Below, one piece after another: positions 41,851 to 49,288 of a DNA stretch of 50,613 nt. How positions within the stretch are numbered: the first letter of the stretch is position 1; each line of letters starts with the position of its first letter. Both the position numbers and the translations under genes were made by a program. The stretch comes from an uncultured Eubacteriales bacterium. GTDB lineage: Bacteria > Bacillota > Clostridia > Lachnospirales > Lachnospiraceae. The notes below the pieces were generated by a model. That model saw only the letters and a program-made list of their open reading frames with translations. It was not told where the DNA came from and did no database searches. The stretch lies in contig CASFID010000039.1 of the NCBI GenBank assembly GCA_949294665.1, positions 1 to 50,613 on the forward strand, read 5' to 3'.

Positions 41851-43899
41851 TTATATATCTCCTTCCTCTATCATGTGATCGATCGTTTCTTTCAAAGCTT
41901 TGATCGCCTCATCCATGCTCATGTGGACAAACTGCGCGCCGGCAGAGTTGATATGCCCGCCTCCGCCTAACTTCTCCGCTATGATCTGAACATTCACCTC
42001 GTCGATCGAACGAGCGCTCAGATAGATCTTCCCCTCGTACTCTGTCAGCACAAAGGACGCCTTGATCCCGCTGATATCCAGAAGTTCGTTGGCCGCCTGC
42101 GCCGCGAGCACGGTCGGACTCTCTATGTCGCTGGGACACTGCGCGATGGCAAATTCCTTCCGGTATACTTCCGCCATTCGGACTGCCTCGGCCTTCGCCC
42201 TGTATGATTTCATATCATCCCGGAACATCTTGCGCACACGGGTAATATCTGCGCCGCATCTTCTCAGAAATGCTGCTGCCTCGAAAGTACGCACTCCCGT
42301 CCTGTTCATAAAGTTTCTTGTATCGATCATAATGCCCGCATACAGGCATTCCGCCTCGACGGTCGGTATCTTGATATCATCGGAAATATACTGGAGTACC
42401 TCGGCAACCATCTCGCAGGTCGATGATGAATACGGCTCCACATATGACAGGACCGCATTCTCGATAATATTGCTCCCCTGCCTGTGATGATCCAGAACCG
42501 CAATCATACGGGATCTTCTCAACAGCTCCGGACACTCCGTCATCTGCGGCTTATTCGTATCGACAACGATCACCATTGTATTGTCCGTGATATAATCCAG
42601 CGCCTGGTCAGACGTCAGGAAGATATCGTCTTCATAAGCCGGACTTTCAGCGATCTCATCGTACAGAGGCTGCACAGATTCCGTAACTGTGTTGATGACA
42701 ATGTGTGCTTTCTTCTCCAGACTGACGGCCGCTCTGTAAATCCCCATGCAGGCACCGAAAGAATCCGGATCAGCTATCTTGTGGCCCATAACGATGACCT
42801 GATCTTTGGTCACGATGAACTCTCTGAGCGCTTCGGCCTTTACACGGGCTTTCACGCGGGTGTTCTTGGCTGTCTGTTCTTTCTTCCCGCCAAAGTACGT
42901 GATGCCGTTGCAGTCTTTAATGACCGCCTGATCTCCTCCTCTCGCGAGAGCCAGATCGATCGCCACCCGCGCATACTGATAGCTCAGCGCATAAGTGACG
43001 GTATTGAGCCCGAGTCCGATACTCAGCGTGGCAGAACGGGCATTTCCGATGTTGACCTGCTTTACCTCTTCCAGAATGGAGAATTTATCTTCGGCGATCT
43101 TCCTGTAGCTGGCCTTGCGGAGAACGATGAAATATTTGTCCTTCTCCATTTTCTTTACGATACCGTCTACATCGCCGATATATTTGTTGATCTTTCTGTC
43201 AATAAGAGCAACAAGCAGAGACTGCCGCACTTCTTCAACGCTCTCCATCACTTCGTCATAGTTGTCGATATAGATCAGGCCCGCGATCATGCGCTGATCT
43301 TCGTTCTCACGGATATATGCATTCAGCTCTGTAACGTCCTGCATCGATACCGCCACGAAGAATTCTTCCTCTTCCGGTATCTGCAGAAGTTCCTCTTTCT
43401 TGCTGAACCCCTGGAGCGACACGCGCCTGAGTTCCACCTGATAGTCCCTGTCGCGGTAGCTCACTTCCATCTCGACATGCTCCATGTCGTCTTTCGGATA
43501 CACTCCGGGGTGAAGTTCAGGGATCAGACGTGTCAGATATTTTTCCTTTCTCTGTCCCTCAGCCAGAGCATCGAAGGCATCATTGCCCCAGAGGATACGT
43601 CCATCCTCAAGTGTGATCGCATATGGCACTGCCAGTTCTTTCAGCAGTGTGTTCTCGATGCCTTTGTACTGTGCTGAGAACTGGATCAGATCCGCAAGGA
43701 TCAGCGACCGGTTATAGAAATACAGTCCTCCCGCGATAGCCAGATAGATCAGGATGAATACCGTCATGATAAAGCCGGCTTTCTTATCGATCACATATAC
43801 CCAGATATCCACCGCCAACAGCAGCACCGTCATGATCAGCGGCCAGCTCATGTACATCCTGAGCTGTCCTTTTAAACGCATTCTGTTCTTCTTTTTCAT
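41851..43899 (-). CDS. gdpP: Cyclic-di-AMP phosphodiesterase GdpP
   Basis: The 682-residue protein has two N-terminal membrane helices (about 16-34, 38-56), a PAS-like domain, a degenerate GGDEF domain (about 170-300), and a DHH/DHHA1 phosphodiesterase with [42 protein letters not shown] and [13 protein letters not shown]. It hydrolyses c-di-AMP and so controls osmolyte balance and beta-lactam tolerance. The start at 43899 follows GAGGTG; the open stretch to 43965 lacks a site. First gene of the gdpP-rplI-dnaB operon. Confidence 0.97.
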   Translation of the reverse strand: MKKKNRMRLKGQLRMYMSWPLIMTVLLLAVDIWVYVIDKKAGFIMTVFILIYLAIAGGLYFYNRSLILADLIQFSAQYKGIENTLLKELAVPYAITLEDGRILWGNDAFDALAEGQRKEKYLTRLIPELHPGVYPKDDMEHVEMEVSYRDRDYQVELRRVSLQGFSKKEELLQIPEEEEFFVAVSMQDVTELNAYIRENEDQRMIAGLIYIDNYDEVMESVEEVRQSLLVALIDRKINKYIGDVDGIVKKMEKDKYFIVLRKASYRKIAEDKFSILEEVKQVNIGNARSATLSIGLGLNTVTYALSYQYARVAIDLALARGGDQAVIKDCNGITYFGGKKEQTAKNTRVKARVKAEALREFIVTKDQVIVMGHKIADPDSFGACMGIYRAAVSLEKKAHIVINTVTESVQPLYDEIAESPAYEDDIFLTSDQALDYITDNTMVIVVDTNKPQMTECPELLRRSRMIAVLDHHRQGSNIIENAVLSYVEPYSSSTCEMVAEVLQYISDDIKIPTVEAECLYAGIMIDTRNFMNRTGVRTFEAAAFLRRCGADITRVRKMFRDDMKSYRAKAEAVRMAEVYRKEFAIAQCPSDIESPTVLAAQAANELLDISGIKASFVLTEYEGKIYLSARSIDEVNVQIIAEKLGGGGHINSAGAQFVHMSMDEAIKALKETIDHMIEEGDI

Positions 43900-44042
43900 C
43901 TCAATACACCTCATCCGCACCTGTTTTGCAGACGCGCATAACGCTTGTCTTAAAAAGAGTTTCATGTCTCTTTTTCTATACTAACGATTTATTATACCAT
44001 TTTTTCTGAGAGAATGCCACTGTAGAATTCTGCTGTAAATAC

Positions 44043-44093
44043 AGACTGCCGGATCCGAGACACTTCCGAAAAGTATCCCGGATCCGGCAGTCT
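44043..44093 (-). terminator. Long hairpin downstream of the disulfide reductase fusion
   Basis: AGACTGCCGGATCC (44043-44056) and GGATCCGGCAGTCT (44080-44093) form a perfect 14-base stem with an inner ACTT/AAGT pairing. On the minus strand it is followed by GTATTTACAG, a weak T tract. Confidence 0.6.
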
Positions 44094-44172
44094 GCCATAT
44101 ATTTACCGGCGCTGCAGCGAGTATTCCGCGAAAAATAAGAATTCGGCCTCCTGGTGATAGCCGCGCATCATA

Positions 44173-46755
44173 TCAGCATGTGGCTCCGCCTGTCAAATGC
44201 TTCTCCGCCTTAATATTATCCTCTTTCCTCTTCAGAAGTTCATCCGACATGAGCTGCGCCTGGACATTCTCAAATCCGATCCTGGCCACAGTATCGGCGA
44301 ATCTTTCCCCGGTTATTCCCTGTTCGCGGAACAGAAGGATTGCTTTCTCTACGATAGAGAGCACTTCTTCTTTGTCTGTAAAGACTTTATCCAGATATCT
44401 TCCCTGGGCGACTTTCTTTCCCCAGCGCCCGCCAATGTATATGCGGTAGCCGTTCGTATAATCTTCGACCGCGTGGAACGGACATTTCCCGATGCAGCGG
44501 CCGCAGTGGTTGCACGCAGACTCATCAATGGTGATCTTGCCGTCCTCCAGCTTTGCTACATTGATCGGACAGTTATTCTCCACCTGGCAGACTTTACAGC
44601 CACGGCATTTCTCCAGATCGATCTGAGGCACTCTCTGACCGATGATCCCCAGATCGTTCAGATCCGGTTTCACACAATTATTCGGGCAGCCGCCTACGGC
44701 GATCTTAAACTTGTGCGGGAGCTTTACATCCCGGTATCCATGATAAAATCTCTCATGTATCTCTTCCGACAGAGCAAATGTATCGATGAGGCCATACTGA
44801 CAGGTCGTGCCTTTGCAGGAGACGACCGGACGCACTTTAGAACCTGTTCCGCCTGTCTCAAGTCCCGCCTGCATAAGATACTCTCTTAAAGGTTCTATAT
44901 TGTCAAAAGGCACTCCCTGGATTTCCATCGTCAGACGGGAAGTCATGGTCACCTCTCCGCTTCCGTACTTTTCCGCCGCTTCTGCGATCGCTCTCGCCTC
45001 GTCGGCTGTGATCTTTCCGTTCCGTGTGATGACACGGCCGTTGAACCTGTCCGGGGTTCTCTTATCTTTCAGGAATCCGAGCGCTTTCACCTTCGTCTCT
45101 TCCTCCTTGGATACCCCGGCCTGCGCGCCCTGAACTTTCACATCGTTAAAAAAGGTAGCGCCTTCCAGTACAACGGTATTCTCATACCCGAAATGGCGCA
45201 TCCTGTTCTGCAGGAAATATGCCCGCTTTCCTTTGGCACAGACAAGCAGAAGTTTCTCCGTCTTTTCCAGTCCGTCTATCTCTCCGTTCACTTTAGACAG
45301 ATCTACGAAGAATGCTCCGCGGATCGCAGGCTGAGGCTGTACATCCACAACACGATACCCCTCTGCTTTGCCTGCCGCGTACTCTGCCGGCGTCATGCTG
45401 ACCAGCGTTCCGTCGATCTTATTCATCAGCACATAGACGACCTGGACAAACGGGTGGATTGCTGTAGAGAACGGCGGTGCATACGCAAAATCCGCATTTT
45501 CAAAGTCATCTAACTTCGCGCCCATACTGATGCCCATGACCGCTATATCCACCATCTTGTCTACTTCCCCCGGTCCGAACACCTGAACGCCGAGCAGTTT
45601 TCTCGTTGTCTTATCCGCGATCATTTTTGTTATGAAGAATGTGGCGTCCGGATAGTAATGTGCTTTGTCATCCGTCGGAACAAGGGTGGTGACAACATCA
45701 TATCCGGCCTCCCGCGCCTGTGCTTCTGTCAGGCCGGTCCGCCCGATATTTAATCCCGGAAGTTTTACGACGCCTGTTCCCAGTACGCCCGGATATGTTT
45801 TCTGCTCTCCGGCCAGCACCTGCGCCAGTGTACGTCCTTCCAGATTGGCAGACGATCCCATAGGCGACCACTGTCTCTTTCCTGTGATACGGTTCGTCAC
45901 CATCACACAGTCGCCTGCTGCATATACGTCCTCAAGGCTTGTCCTCATCTGACCATCCACAAGGATCGTCCCTTTGAACATCTCTATCCCGGTATTTTCC
46001 AGAAATGCAGTGTTTGGACGGATCCCGGCCGCCATTATAACAAGGCCGCATGGAATCGTTCCCGCCGAAGTTTTGATCCCGGATACCCTGTCTGTCCCAA
46101 GCACGGCTTCTGCGCTTGTCCCCGTGATCACGCGGACGCCCGCGTTGAGCAGATGCTTTTTAGCATACGCGGCCATCTCAGGATCAAGAATATTCGGAAG
46201 GATCTGCGACGCGAAATCGATAACAGTCACATCGATCCCCCTTGCTTTCAGGTTCTCAGCCGCCTCAAGACCGATAAATCCGGCTCCGATCACTACGGCC
46301 TTCTTTACATGATTTTCTTCTGCATATGTACGGATTCCTTCCGCATCGTCGGGAGTGCGCATTTTGAATACGCCCGGAAGATCCTTTCCCTCAACCGGAA
46401 GGTCCGCCGCTGATGCCCCCACCGCTATGACCAGCCTGTCATATGGACAGGCCTCTGTATCCCCTGTCTGTACATCTTTTACCGTGACTTCCTTCTTCAC
46501 CGCATCCAGGGCAACCGCTTCTTTTCCGGTGCGCACCTGGACTCCGGTCAGTCCTGAATATTTCCCGGGGGTATTTACGATCAGCTCATCTCTGCTCTCA
46601 ATCAGACCTCCCACATAGTAGGGCAGTCCGCATCCCGCATAGGAAATGTCCCGGTCTCTTGTGATGACCGTCACTTCAATACTTCTGTCTTCCCTCTTTA
46701 ACTTTGCCGCAGTTTTTGTTCCGGCCGCAACTCCGCCGATGATAAGTACCTTCAT
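44173..46755 (-). CDS. CoA-disulfide-reductase-like / rhodanese / sulfite-reductase-like fusion protein
   Basis: The 860-residue protein joins four parts. Residues 1-450 are an FAD/NAD(P)-linked CoA-disulfide-reductase-type enzyme (IIGGVAAGTKTAA, active Cys42 in SYAGCGLPYYVGG, VVIGAGFIGLEAAE). Residues 455-540 are rhodanese-like with Cys506 in LLLVCAKGKRAY. Residues 570-705 are a sulfite/nitrite-reductase half with Cys647, 652, 690 and 694 for a 4Fe-4S/siroheme site (SCKGTTCQYG, GGCPNNCVKPDLN). Residues 712-762 carry two 4Fe-4S motifs (CRGCKVCQVENNCP, CNHCGRCIGKCP). This suggests NAD(P)H-driven reduction of sulfite, polysulfide or nitrite in one chain; substrate not fixed. The start at 46755 follows AGAGAGG. 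Co-transcribed with the UPF0251 gene. Confidence 0.9.
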   Translation of the reverse strand: MKVLIIGGVAAGTKTAAKLKREDRSIEVTVITRDRDISYAGCGLPYYVGGLIESRDELIVNTPGKYSGLTGVQVRTGKEAVALDAVKKEVTVKDVQTGDTEACPYDRLVIAVGASAADLPVEGKDLPGVFKMRTPDDAEGIRTYAEENHVKKAVVIGAGFIGLEAAENLKARGIDVTVIDFASQILPNILDPEMAAYAKKHLLNAGVRVITGTSAEAVLGTDRVSGIKTSAGTIPCGLVIMAAGIRPNTAFLENTGIEMFKGTILVDGQMRTSLEDVYAAGDCVMVTNRITGKRQWSPMGSSANLEGRTLAQVLAGEQKTYPGVLGTGVVKLPGLNIGRTGLTEAQAREAGYDVVTTLVPTDDKAHYYPDATFFITKMIADKTTRKLLGVQVFGPGEVDKMVDIAVMGISMGAKLDDFENADFAYAPPFSTAIHPFVQVVYVLMNKIDGTLVSMTPAEYAAGKAEGYRVVDVQPQPAIRGAFFVDLSKVNGEIDGLEKTEKLLLVCAKGKRAYFLQNRMRHFGYENTVVLEGATFFNDVKVQGAQAGVSKEEETKVKALGFLKDKRTPDRFNGRVITRNGKITADEARAIAEAAEKYGSGEVTMTSRLTMEIQGVPFDNIEPLREYLMQAGLETGGTGSKVRPVVSCKGTTCQYGLIDTFALSEEIHERFYHGYRDVKLPHKFKIAVGGCPNNCVKPDLNDLGIIGQRVPQIDLEKCRGCKVCQVENNCPINVAKLEDGKITIDESACNHCGRCIGKCPFHAVEDYTNGYRIYIGGRWGKKVAQGRYLDKVFTDKEEVLSIVEKAILLFREQGITGERFADTVARIGFENVQAQLMSDELLKRKEDNIKAEKHLTGGATC

Positions 46756-46775
46756 CTTCTCTACCTCTCTTTTCT

Positions 46776-47150
46776 TTACACTGCCTTTTCCTTTACTCCT
46801 CTTAAAAGTTCCCTGTTTCTGTGGCAGCAGTGATCTTCCCCCGCACACTCCGGCCGCAGGGACGGACAGACGAAGACGTCGCCTCCTCCGATCGTAAGCA
46901 TTCTGCCATTTGAAAGCATATCCGCTATTTTTCGGCGCGCCTCGTCATAGATCCGTGTCACAGTCGGACGGGAGATCTGCATCCGCTTTGCGCACTGTTC
47001 CTGAGTCATCTGCATATAATCCAGAAGACGGATCACTTCATACTCGTCATAGGTAAGATTAATACTGCCTGACGCTTCGCAGCCCTCCGGGCAAAATCCC
47101 GCGGCTCTCGGCACAGAACAGATACATCTTTGTTTCTGTGGTCTTGCCAT
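46776..47150 (-). CDS. UPF0251 (DUF134) DNA-binding protein
   Basis: The 124-residue protein has the family start MARPQKQRCICSVP, a sigma-region-4-like helix-turn-helix (MTQEQCAKRMQISRPTVTRI), and Cys-rich ends (CICS, CPEGC, CPSLRPEC, CC) that may bind metal or a cluster. It lies 20 bases upstream of the redox fusion gene in one operon and likely regulates it by redox or metal state. The start at 47150 follows GGAGGGG. Confidence 0.92.
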   Translation of the reverse strand: MARPQKQRCICSVPRAAGFCPEGCEASGSINLTYDEYEVIRLLDYMQMTQEQCAKRMQISRPTVTRIYDEARRKIADMLSNGRMLTIGGGDVFVCPSLRPECAGEDHCCHRNRELLRGVKEKAV

Positions 47151-47188
47151 GATCACCCCTCCCTTCTGTTGATCTGATCCTGTTTATA

Positions 47189-47216
47189 AGTATATATTTT
47201 TATGAACATATGTCAA
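47189..47216 (-). promoter_or_regulatory. Promoter of the UPF0251/redox operon
   Basis: On the minus strand TTGACA (47211-47216), 16 bases, TATACT (47189-47194). The spacer and -10 are A/T-only palindromic sequence, a possible regulator site. Confidence 0.75.
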
Positions 47217-47330
47217 TAACTTAACACAACTCTTTTTACTTTCACGGGATTTCGGCCTTAAATATTTCTGATCCCGGATCATTCAGATATATGCTTGATG
47301 AACTATTCGATATGCCTTTTATTTTTGGGC

Positions 47331-47358
47331 ATCAAAAAAGCCCGTTAAAAACGGGCTT
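47331..47358 (-). terminator. Terminator of the ORF6N gene
   Basis: AAAGCCCGTT (47337-47346) pairs with AACGGGCTTT (47350-47359 region), and the minus strand continues TTTTTTGATG. It marks the boundary between the mobile remnant and the redox operon. Confidence 0.85.
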
Positions 47359-47457
47359 TCCAGTGACTCCGAGGAACATAATCACATACGTTTTCATACG
47401 ACATGTAACAATTTTATTGAGGATTTCGGTGTTAAAATCTGCTTGTAACAACACCAC

Positions 47458-48156
47458 TCAATTAAACATTTGCCCCTTTTCTGCCCCTTGAGATGATACA
47501 ATATTCCACCCCGAAGTCGATGGCTCCGGGGTGACGTTATCAATAATATTCTCTACTAACTTCGGCTTCAAATTCAACAATGACGTCCAGTCTTTCACAA
47601 TAATATGAACAACCTCTGCCGCTGATTTTCGACGCTCAACGTATATATCTTCTTCCACATACATTTTGCAATCATCCAGAAGCACATTCATACAAGTCAA
47701 GTCATCTTTAATTTTCTGGATTGCTTTGAGAATTTCTGGATTTTCTGGAACATCTACTACTCTCCTTGTATTAGGTCGGCTCTTTTGCCTCGCTTCCACT
47801 GTCACAGGAACTTTCCGCTGTTCCTCTGCCCGAAAGTAGTAATCTACCAAATAGTCATATACTTCCCATGCCTTGTCAGTATTCAGAGATTTTGCATGTA
47901 GGAGAGCTCCTTTTTCAGTCCAGAGATAAAGGTGACTTGCACGATTCGCAACGAGGTAAGGATTCCTTACCTGCTTCTTAAAGGCTTTCAGTTCATCACC
48001 CGTAAGCGCAATATAATGTTTCTCTTCAACAAACCTACTTCTATTTGCATTAAAATTCGTCTTAATAGTGTCTGTTGTTGTTTGGTATGCTTCTGCTATC
48101 TGTTTACTTGTTAGAACTCTGATTCCTTTAACCTCTACAGTTACTGGTAATTGCAT
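47458..48156 (-). CDS. ORF6N-domain phage regulatory protein
   Basis: The 232-residue protein begins with an ORF6N domain (GIRVLTSKQIAEAYQTTTDT, NANRSRFVEEKHYIALTGDE, LYLWTEKGALLHAKSLNTDK), typical of phage antirepressor or Rha-like regulators, and has a C-terminal helical region. GGAGG is 9 bases before the ATG. A palindromic repeat (47509-47531) lies inside its last codons. It is the last gene of the mobile remnant before the chromosome's redox operon. Confidence 0.85.
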   Translation of the reverse strand: MQLPVTVEVKGIRVLTSKQIAEAYQTTTDTIKTNFNANRSRFVEEKHYIALTGDELKAFKKQVRNPYLVANRASHLYLWTEKGALLHAKSLNTDKAWEVYDYLVDYYFRAEEQRKVPVTVEARQKSRPNTRRVVDVPENPEILKAIQKIKDDLTCMNVLLDDCKMYVEEDIYVERRKSAAEVVHIIVKDWTSLLNLKPKLVENIIDNVTPEPSTSGWNIVSSQGAEKGQMFN

Positions 48157-48180
48157 AATAAAATACCTCCATTTTGTAAT

Positions 48181-48209
48181 TTGCCAAAACAGAAGTACAG
48201 TGCTATAAT
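48181..48209 (+). promoter_or_regulatory. Promoter of a small plus-strand RNA
   Basis: TTGCCA (48181-48186), 17 bases, TATAAT (48204-48209) preceded by TGC, so also an extended -10. It points away from the ORF6N gene and toward the 3' end of the RHH gene. Confidence 0.7.
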
Positions 48210-48215
48210 ATTTAT

Positions 48216-48277
48216 ACCTCTATTTTGGGGTTGGAGTAACCAGTTCACTTTGGTCGGTGCGGTTACTCCTATTTTTG
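48216..48277 (+). ncRNA. Candidate small RNA between the ORF6N and RHH genes
   Basis: A strong promoter is followed after about 20 bases by GGAGTAACC (48233-48241) and GGTTACTCC (48261-48269) and then TATTTTTG, a complete rho-independent terminator. The predicted transcript is about 60 bases and has no open frame. It runs antisense to the leader between the RHH and ORF6N genes and covers the RHH stop codon, so it could block read-through or translation of ORF6N. Promoter and terminator are direct observations; function is inference. Confidence 0.55.
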
Positions 48278-48505
48278 TGTAGCAATACGGTTCAGAATCT
48301 CTCTAAGTTCATTTTCTTTCTCCAAAGCATCTTCTATCGTATAAGAATAATTCTCAGCTTTTTTCTCCGCATTTGCCTTTTTTAAATCCTCTTCGATTAA
48401 ATTGACAATGTACCCTTTTAAAAATTGCCCAGATTCAGCAATCCTCATTTTGATTTTTTTATGAAAATCTTCATCCACCGTAAACGCTATCGTCTTTTCT
48501 GCCAT
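48269..48505 (-). CDS. Ribbon-helix-helix-like repressor (78 aa)
   Basis: The 78-residue product opens KTIAFTVDEDFHKKIKMRIA then ESGQFLKGYIVNLIEEDLKK, the strand-helix-helix of CopG/MetJ/Arc-type proteins, followed by a charged helical tail for partner binding. The ribosome site GAGAGGTG is about 10 bases from the ATG. Its promoter lies in an array of five CATG boxes, a likely self-operator. It could be a small regulator of the element or an antitoxin whose toxin is not adjacent. Confidence 0.75.
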   Translation of the reverse strand: MAEKTIAFTVDEDFHKKIKMRIAESGQFLKGYIVNLIEEDLKKANAEKKAENYSYTIEDALEKENELREILNRIATQK

Positions 48506-48524
48506 TTATTTTTCACCTCTCTTT

Positions 48525-48562
48525 CATGTTTACATGTTATCATGCATGTTTTTTCATGTCAA
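48525..48562. promoter_or_regulatory. CATG-box operator array and minus-strand promoter of the RHH gene
   Basis: CATG occurs at 48525, 48533, 48541, 48545 and 48555, mostly at 8- to 10-base steps. On the minus strand TTGACA (48557-48562), 17 bases, TAACAT (48534-48539) overlap it. RHH proteins bind repeated short boxes cooperatively, so this is a natural autoregulatory site. Confidence 0.65.
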
Positions 48563-48569
48563 GAGACAA

Positions 48570-48597
48570 TTGACAAATTTTAATAAAGTGCTATTAT
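48570..48597 (+). promoter_or_regulatory. Promoter of the tRNA-like transcript
   Basis: TTGACA (48570-48575), 16 bases, TATTAT (48592-48597) with TGC before it. It is divergent from, and only 8 bases away from, the RHH promoter, so the CATG array may control both. Confidence 0.75.
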
Positions 48598-48619
48598 GTA
48601 AGTATTAACTAACCTATAA

Positions 48620-48692
48620 AGGCGTATAGCTTAATGGATAAAGCGATTGTTTTGCGAACAATTAGATGCGGGTTCGAATCCCGCTACGAAAA
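48620..48692 (+). tRNA. tRNA-like gene, anticodon TGC (Ala-type), broken acceptor stem
   Basis: A cloverleaf fits: D stem GCTT/AAGC (48629-48632, 48641-48644), anticodon stem ATTGT/ACAAT with loop TTTGCGA (anticodon TGC at 48653-48655, G at position 37), variable TAGAT, T stem GCGGG/CCCGC with TTCGAAT. The acceptor pairs only four of seven: AGGCGTA against TACGAAA, with A-A, G-A and G-A at pairs 1-3. It also lacks the G3-U70 of alanine tRNAs. It should not be charged normally. Yet it has its own promoter and terminator. It could be a decayed tRNA gene at an old attachment site or a mobile-element tRNA mimic. Confidence 0.55.
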
Positions 48693-48695
48693 CCC

Positions 48696-48723
48696 AAGGT
48701 GTCATTTGACACCTTTTATTTTT
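48696..48723 (+). terminator. Terminator of the tRNA-like transcript
   Basis: AAGGTGTC (48696-48703), loop ATTT, GACACCTT (48708-48715), then TTATTTTT. It begins 4 bases after the tRNA-like structure. Confidence 0.9.
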
Positions 48724-48756
48724 CCACCCCGGAGCAATAGCCCCGGGGAATACAAT

Positions 48757-48782
48757 AGCCCGAGTTCTACTGAACCCGGGCT
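48757..48782 (-). terminator. Hairpin after the 39-aa gene
   Basis: AGCCCG and CGGGCT frame an inner GTTC/GAAC pairing with loop TACT. It lies 5 bases downstream of the 39-residue gene's stop on the minus strand. The following bases (ATTGTATT) are only moderately T-rich. Confidence 0.5.
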
Positions 48783-48787
48783 GAATT

Positions 48788-48907
48788 TTAGTTAGGAGTA
48801 GAACGCCTATGTTCCGGCACCCTTGTTCCATCCTTCCTAGTGTATCCTTTTACCACTACAATTTTCTTATGCTGTACTCCACGTACACTTGATTTTGTCT
48901 TTGCCAT
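48788..48907 (-). CDS. Micro-ORF, 39-aa basic protein
   Basis: From the ATG at 48907 (AAGGAG 7 bases upstream) the product reads MAKTKSSVRGVQHKKIVVVK then GYTRKDGTRVPEHRRSTPN. It is very basic. The YTRKDGTxVxxHxRSxPN ending is one I associate with short proteins of clostridial mobile elements, of unknown role. The neighbouring 40-residue protein shares a TKKDGT motif, so the two may be related. The ribosome site and clean frame support it as a real gene. Confidence 0.65.
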   Translation of the reverse strand: MAKTKSSVRGVQHKKIVVVKGYTRKDGTRVPEHRRSTPN

Positions 48908-48983
48908 TATAAAACTCCTTTTCTACTACTTATTTTAAGAAAAGAAGCATATCTAACTGGTAAAATATGCCTCGCTACATCAA

Positions 48984-49106
48984 CTAGTTACCTGTTTCTG
49001 GTTCAGGACCTGGACCTACCCAGATTCTGAAGGCTCTTTTACCATAAGTTTTAGCATAAATCTTAGTGCCATCCTTTTTGGTAATCCATGCACGAAAAAT
49101 GTACAT
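48984..49106 (-). CDS. Micro-ORF, 40-aa basic protein
   Basis: From the ATG at 49106 (AAAGGAGG 7 bases upstream) the product reads MYIFRAWITKKDGTKIYAKT then YGKRAFRIWVGPGPEPETGN. It has no signal or membrane segment. WITxxDGxxIYAKxYGKxAF is a small-protein pattern I have seen near mobile-element genes, without a known role. The frame open upstream to 49217 has no ribosome site. The upstream region has opposed promoters and a long inverted repeat. Confidence 0.65.
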   Translation of the reverse strand: MYIFRAWITKKDGTKIYAKTYGKRAFRIWVGPGPEPETGN

Positions 49107-49133
49107 AGAAACACCTCCTTTTTTCAAATTCAC

Positions 49134-49162
49134 TTGAAAAAAGGATTCCACAATGTTATAAT
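49134..49162 (+). promoter_or_regulatory. Promoter of a second small plus-strand RNA
   Basis: TTGAAA (49134-49139), 17 bases, TATAAT (49157-49162), a near-consensus promoter reading away from the 40-residue gene. Confidence 0.75.
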
Positions 49163-49202
49163 CCAATTGTCTAGAAGGGATTATAACCCCAGTTAATTGT
49201 GG
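49148..49202. repeat. Imperfect inverted repeat at divergent promoters
   Basis: CCACAAT-G-TTATAATCC (49148-49164) and GGATTATAA-9 bases-ATTGTGG (49178-49202) mirror each other. Each arm contains a TATAAT or its complement, so a symmetric regulator could hold both promoters. Confidence 0.6.
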
Positions 49203-49248
49203 AAACACTTTTAACAAGCGACCAAGCGACTCGTGTGCTTGGTTTTTT
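49169..49248 (+). ncRNA. Candidate small RNA upstream of the 40-aa gene
   Basis: A strong promoter (49134-49162) is followed about 60 bases later by ACCAAGC (49221-49227), a 9-base loop, GCTTGGT (49237-49243) and TTTTTC, a clear terminator. The about 80-base transcript has no credible frame. It runs opposite to the leader of the micro-ORF and toward the 3' end of the peptidase gene. Such short promoter-terminator units in mobile elements are often antisense regulators. Confidence 0.55.
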
Positions 49249-49288
49249 CTATGTAAAAAGCAATTTTGCTTGATACATCATATCTTTC

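Noticed and set aside
48631-48831. A 66-aa minus-strand frame over the tRNA-like gene
   Set aside because: It is antisense to the tRNA-like structure and terminator (VAGFEPASN-type reading is a known tRNA shadow), without a ribosome site.
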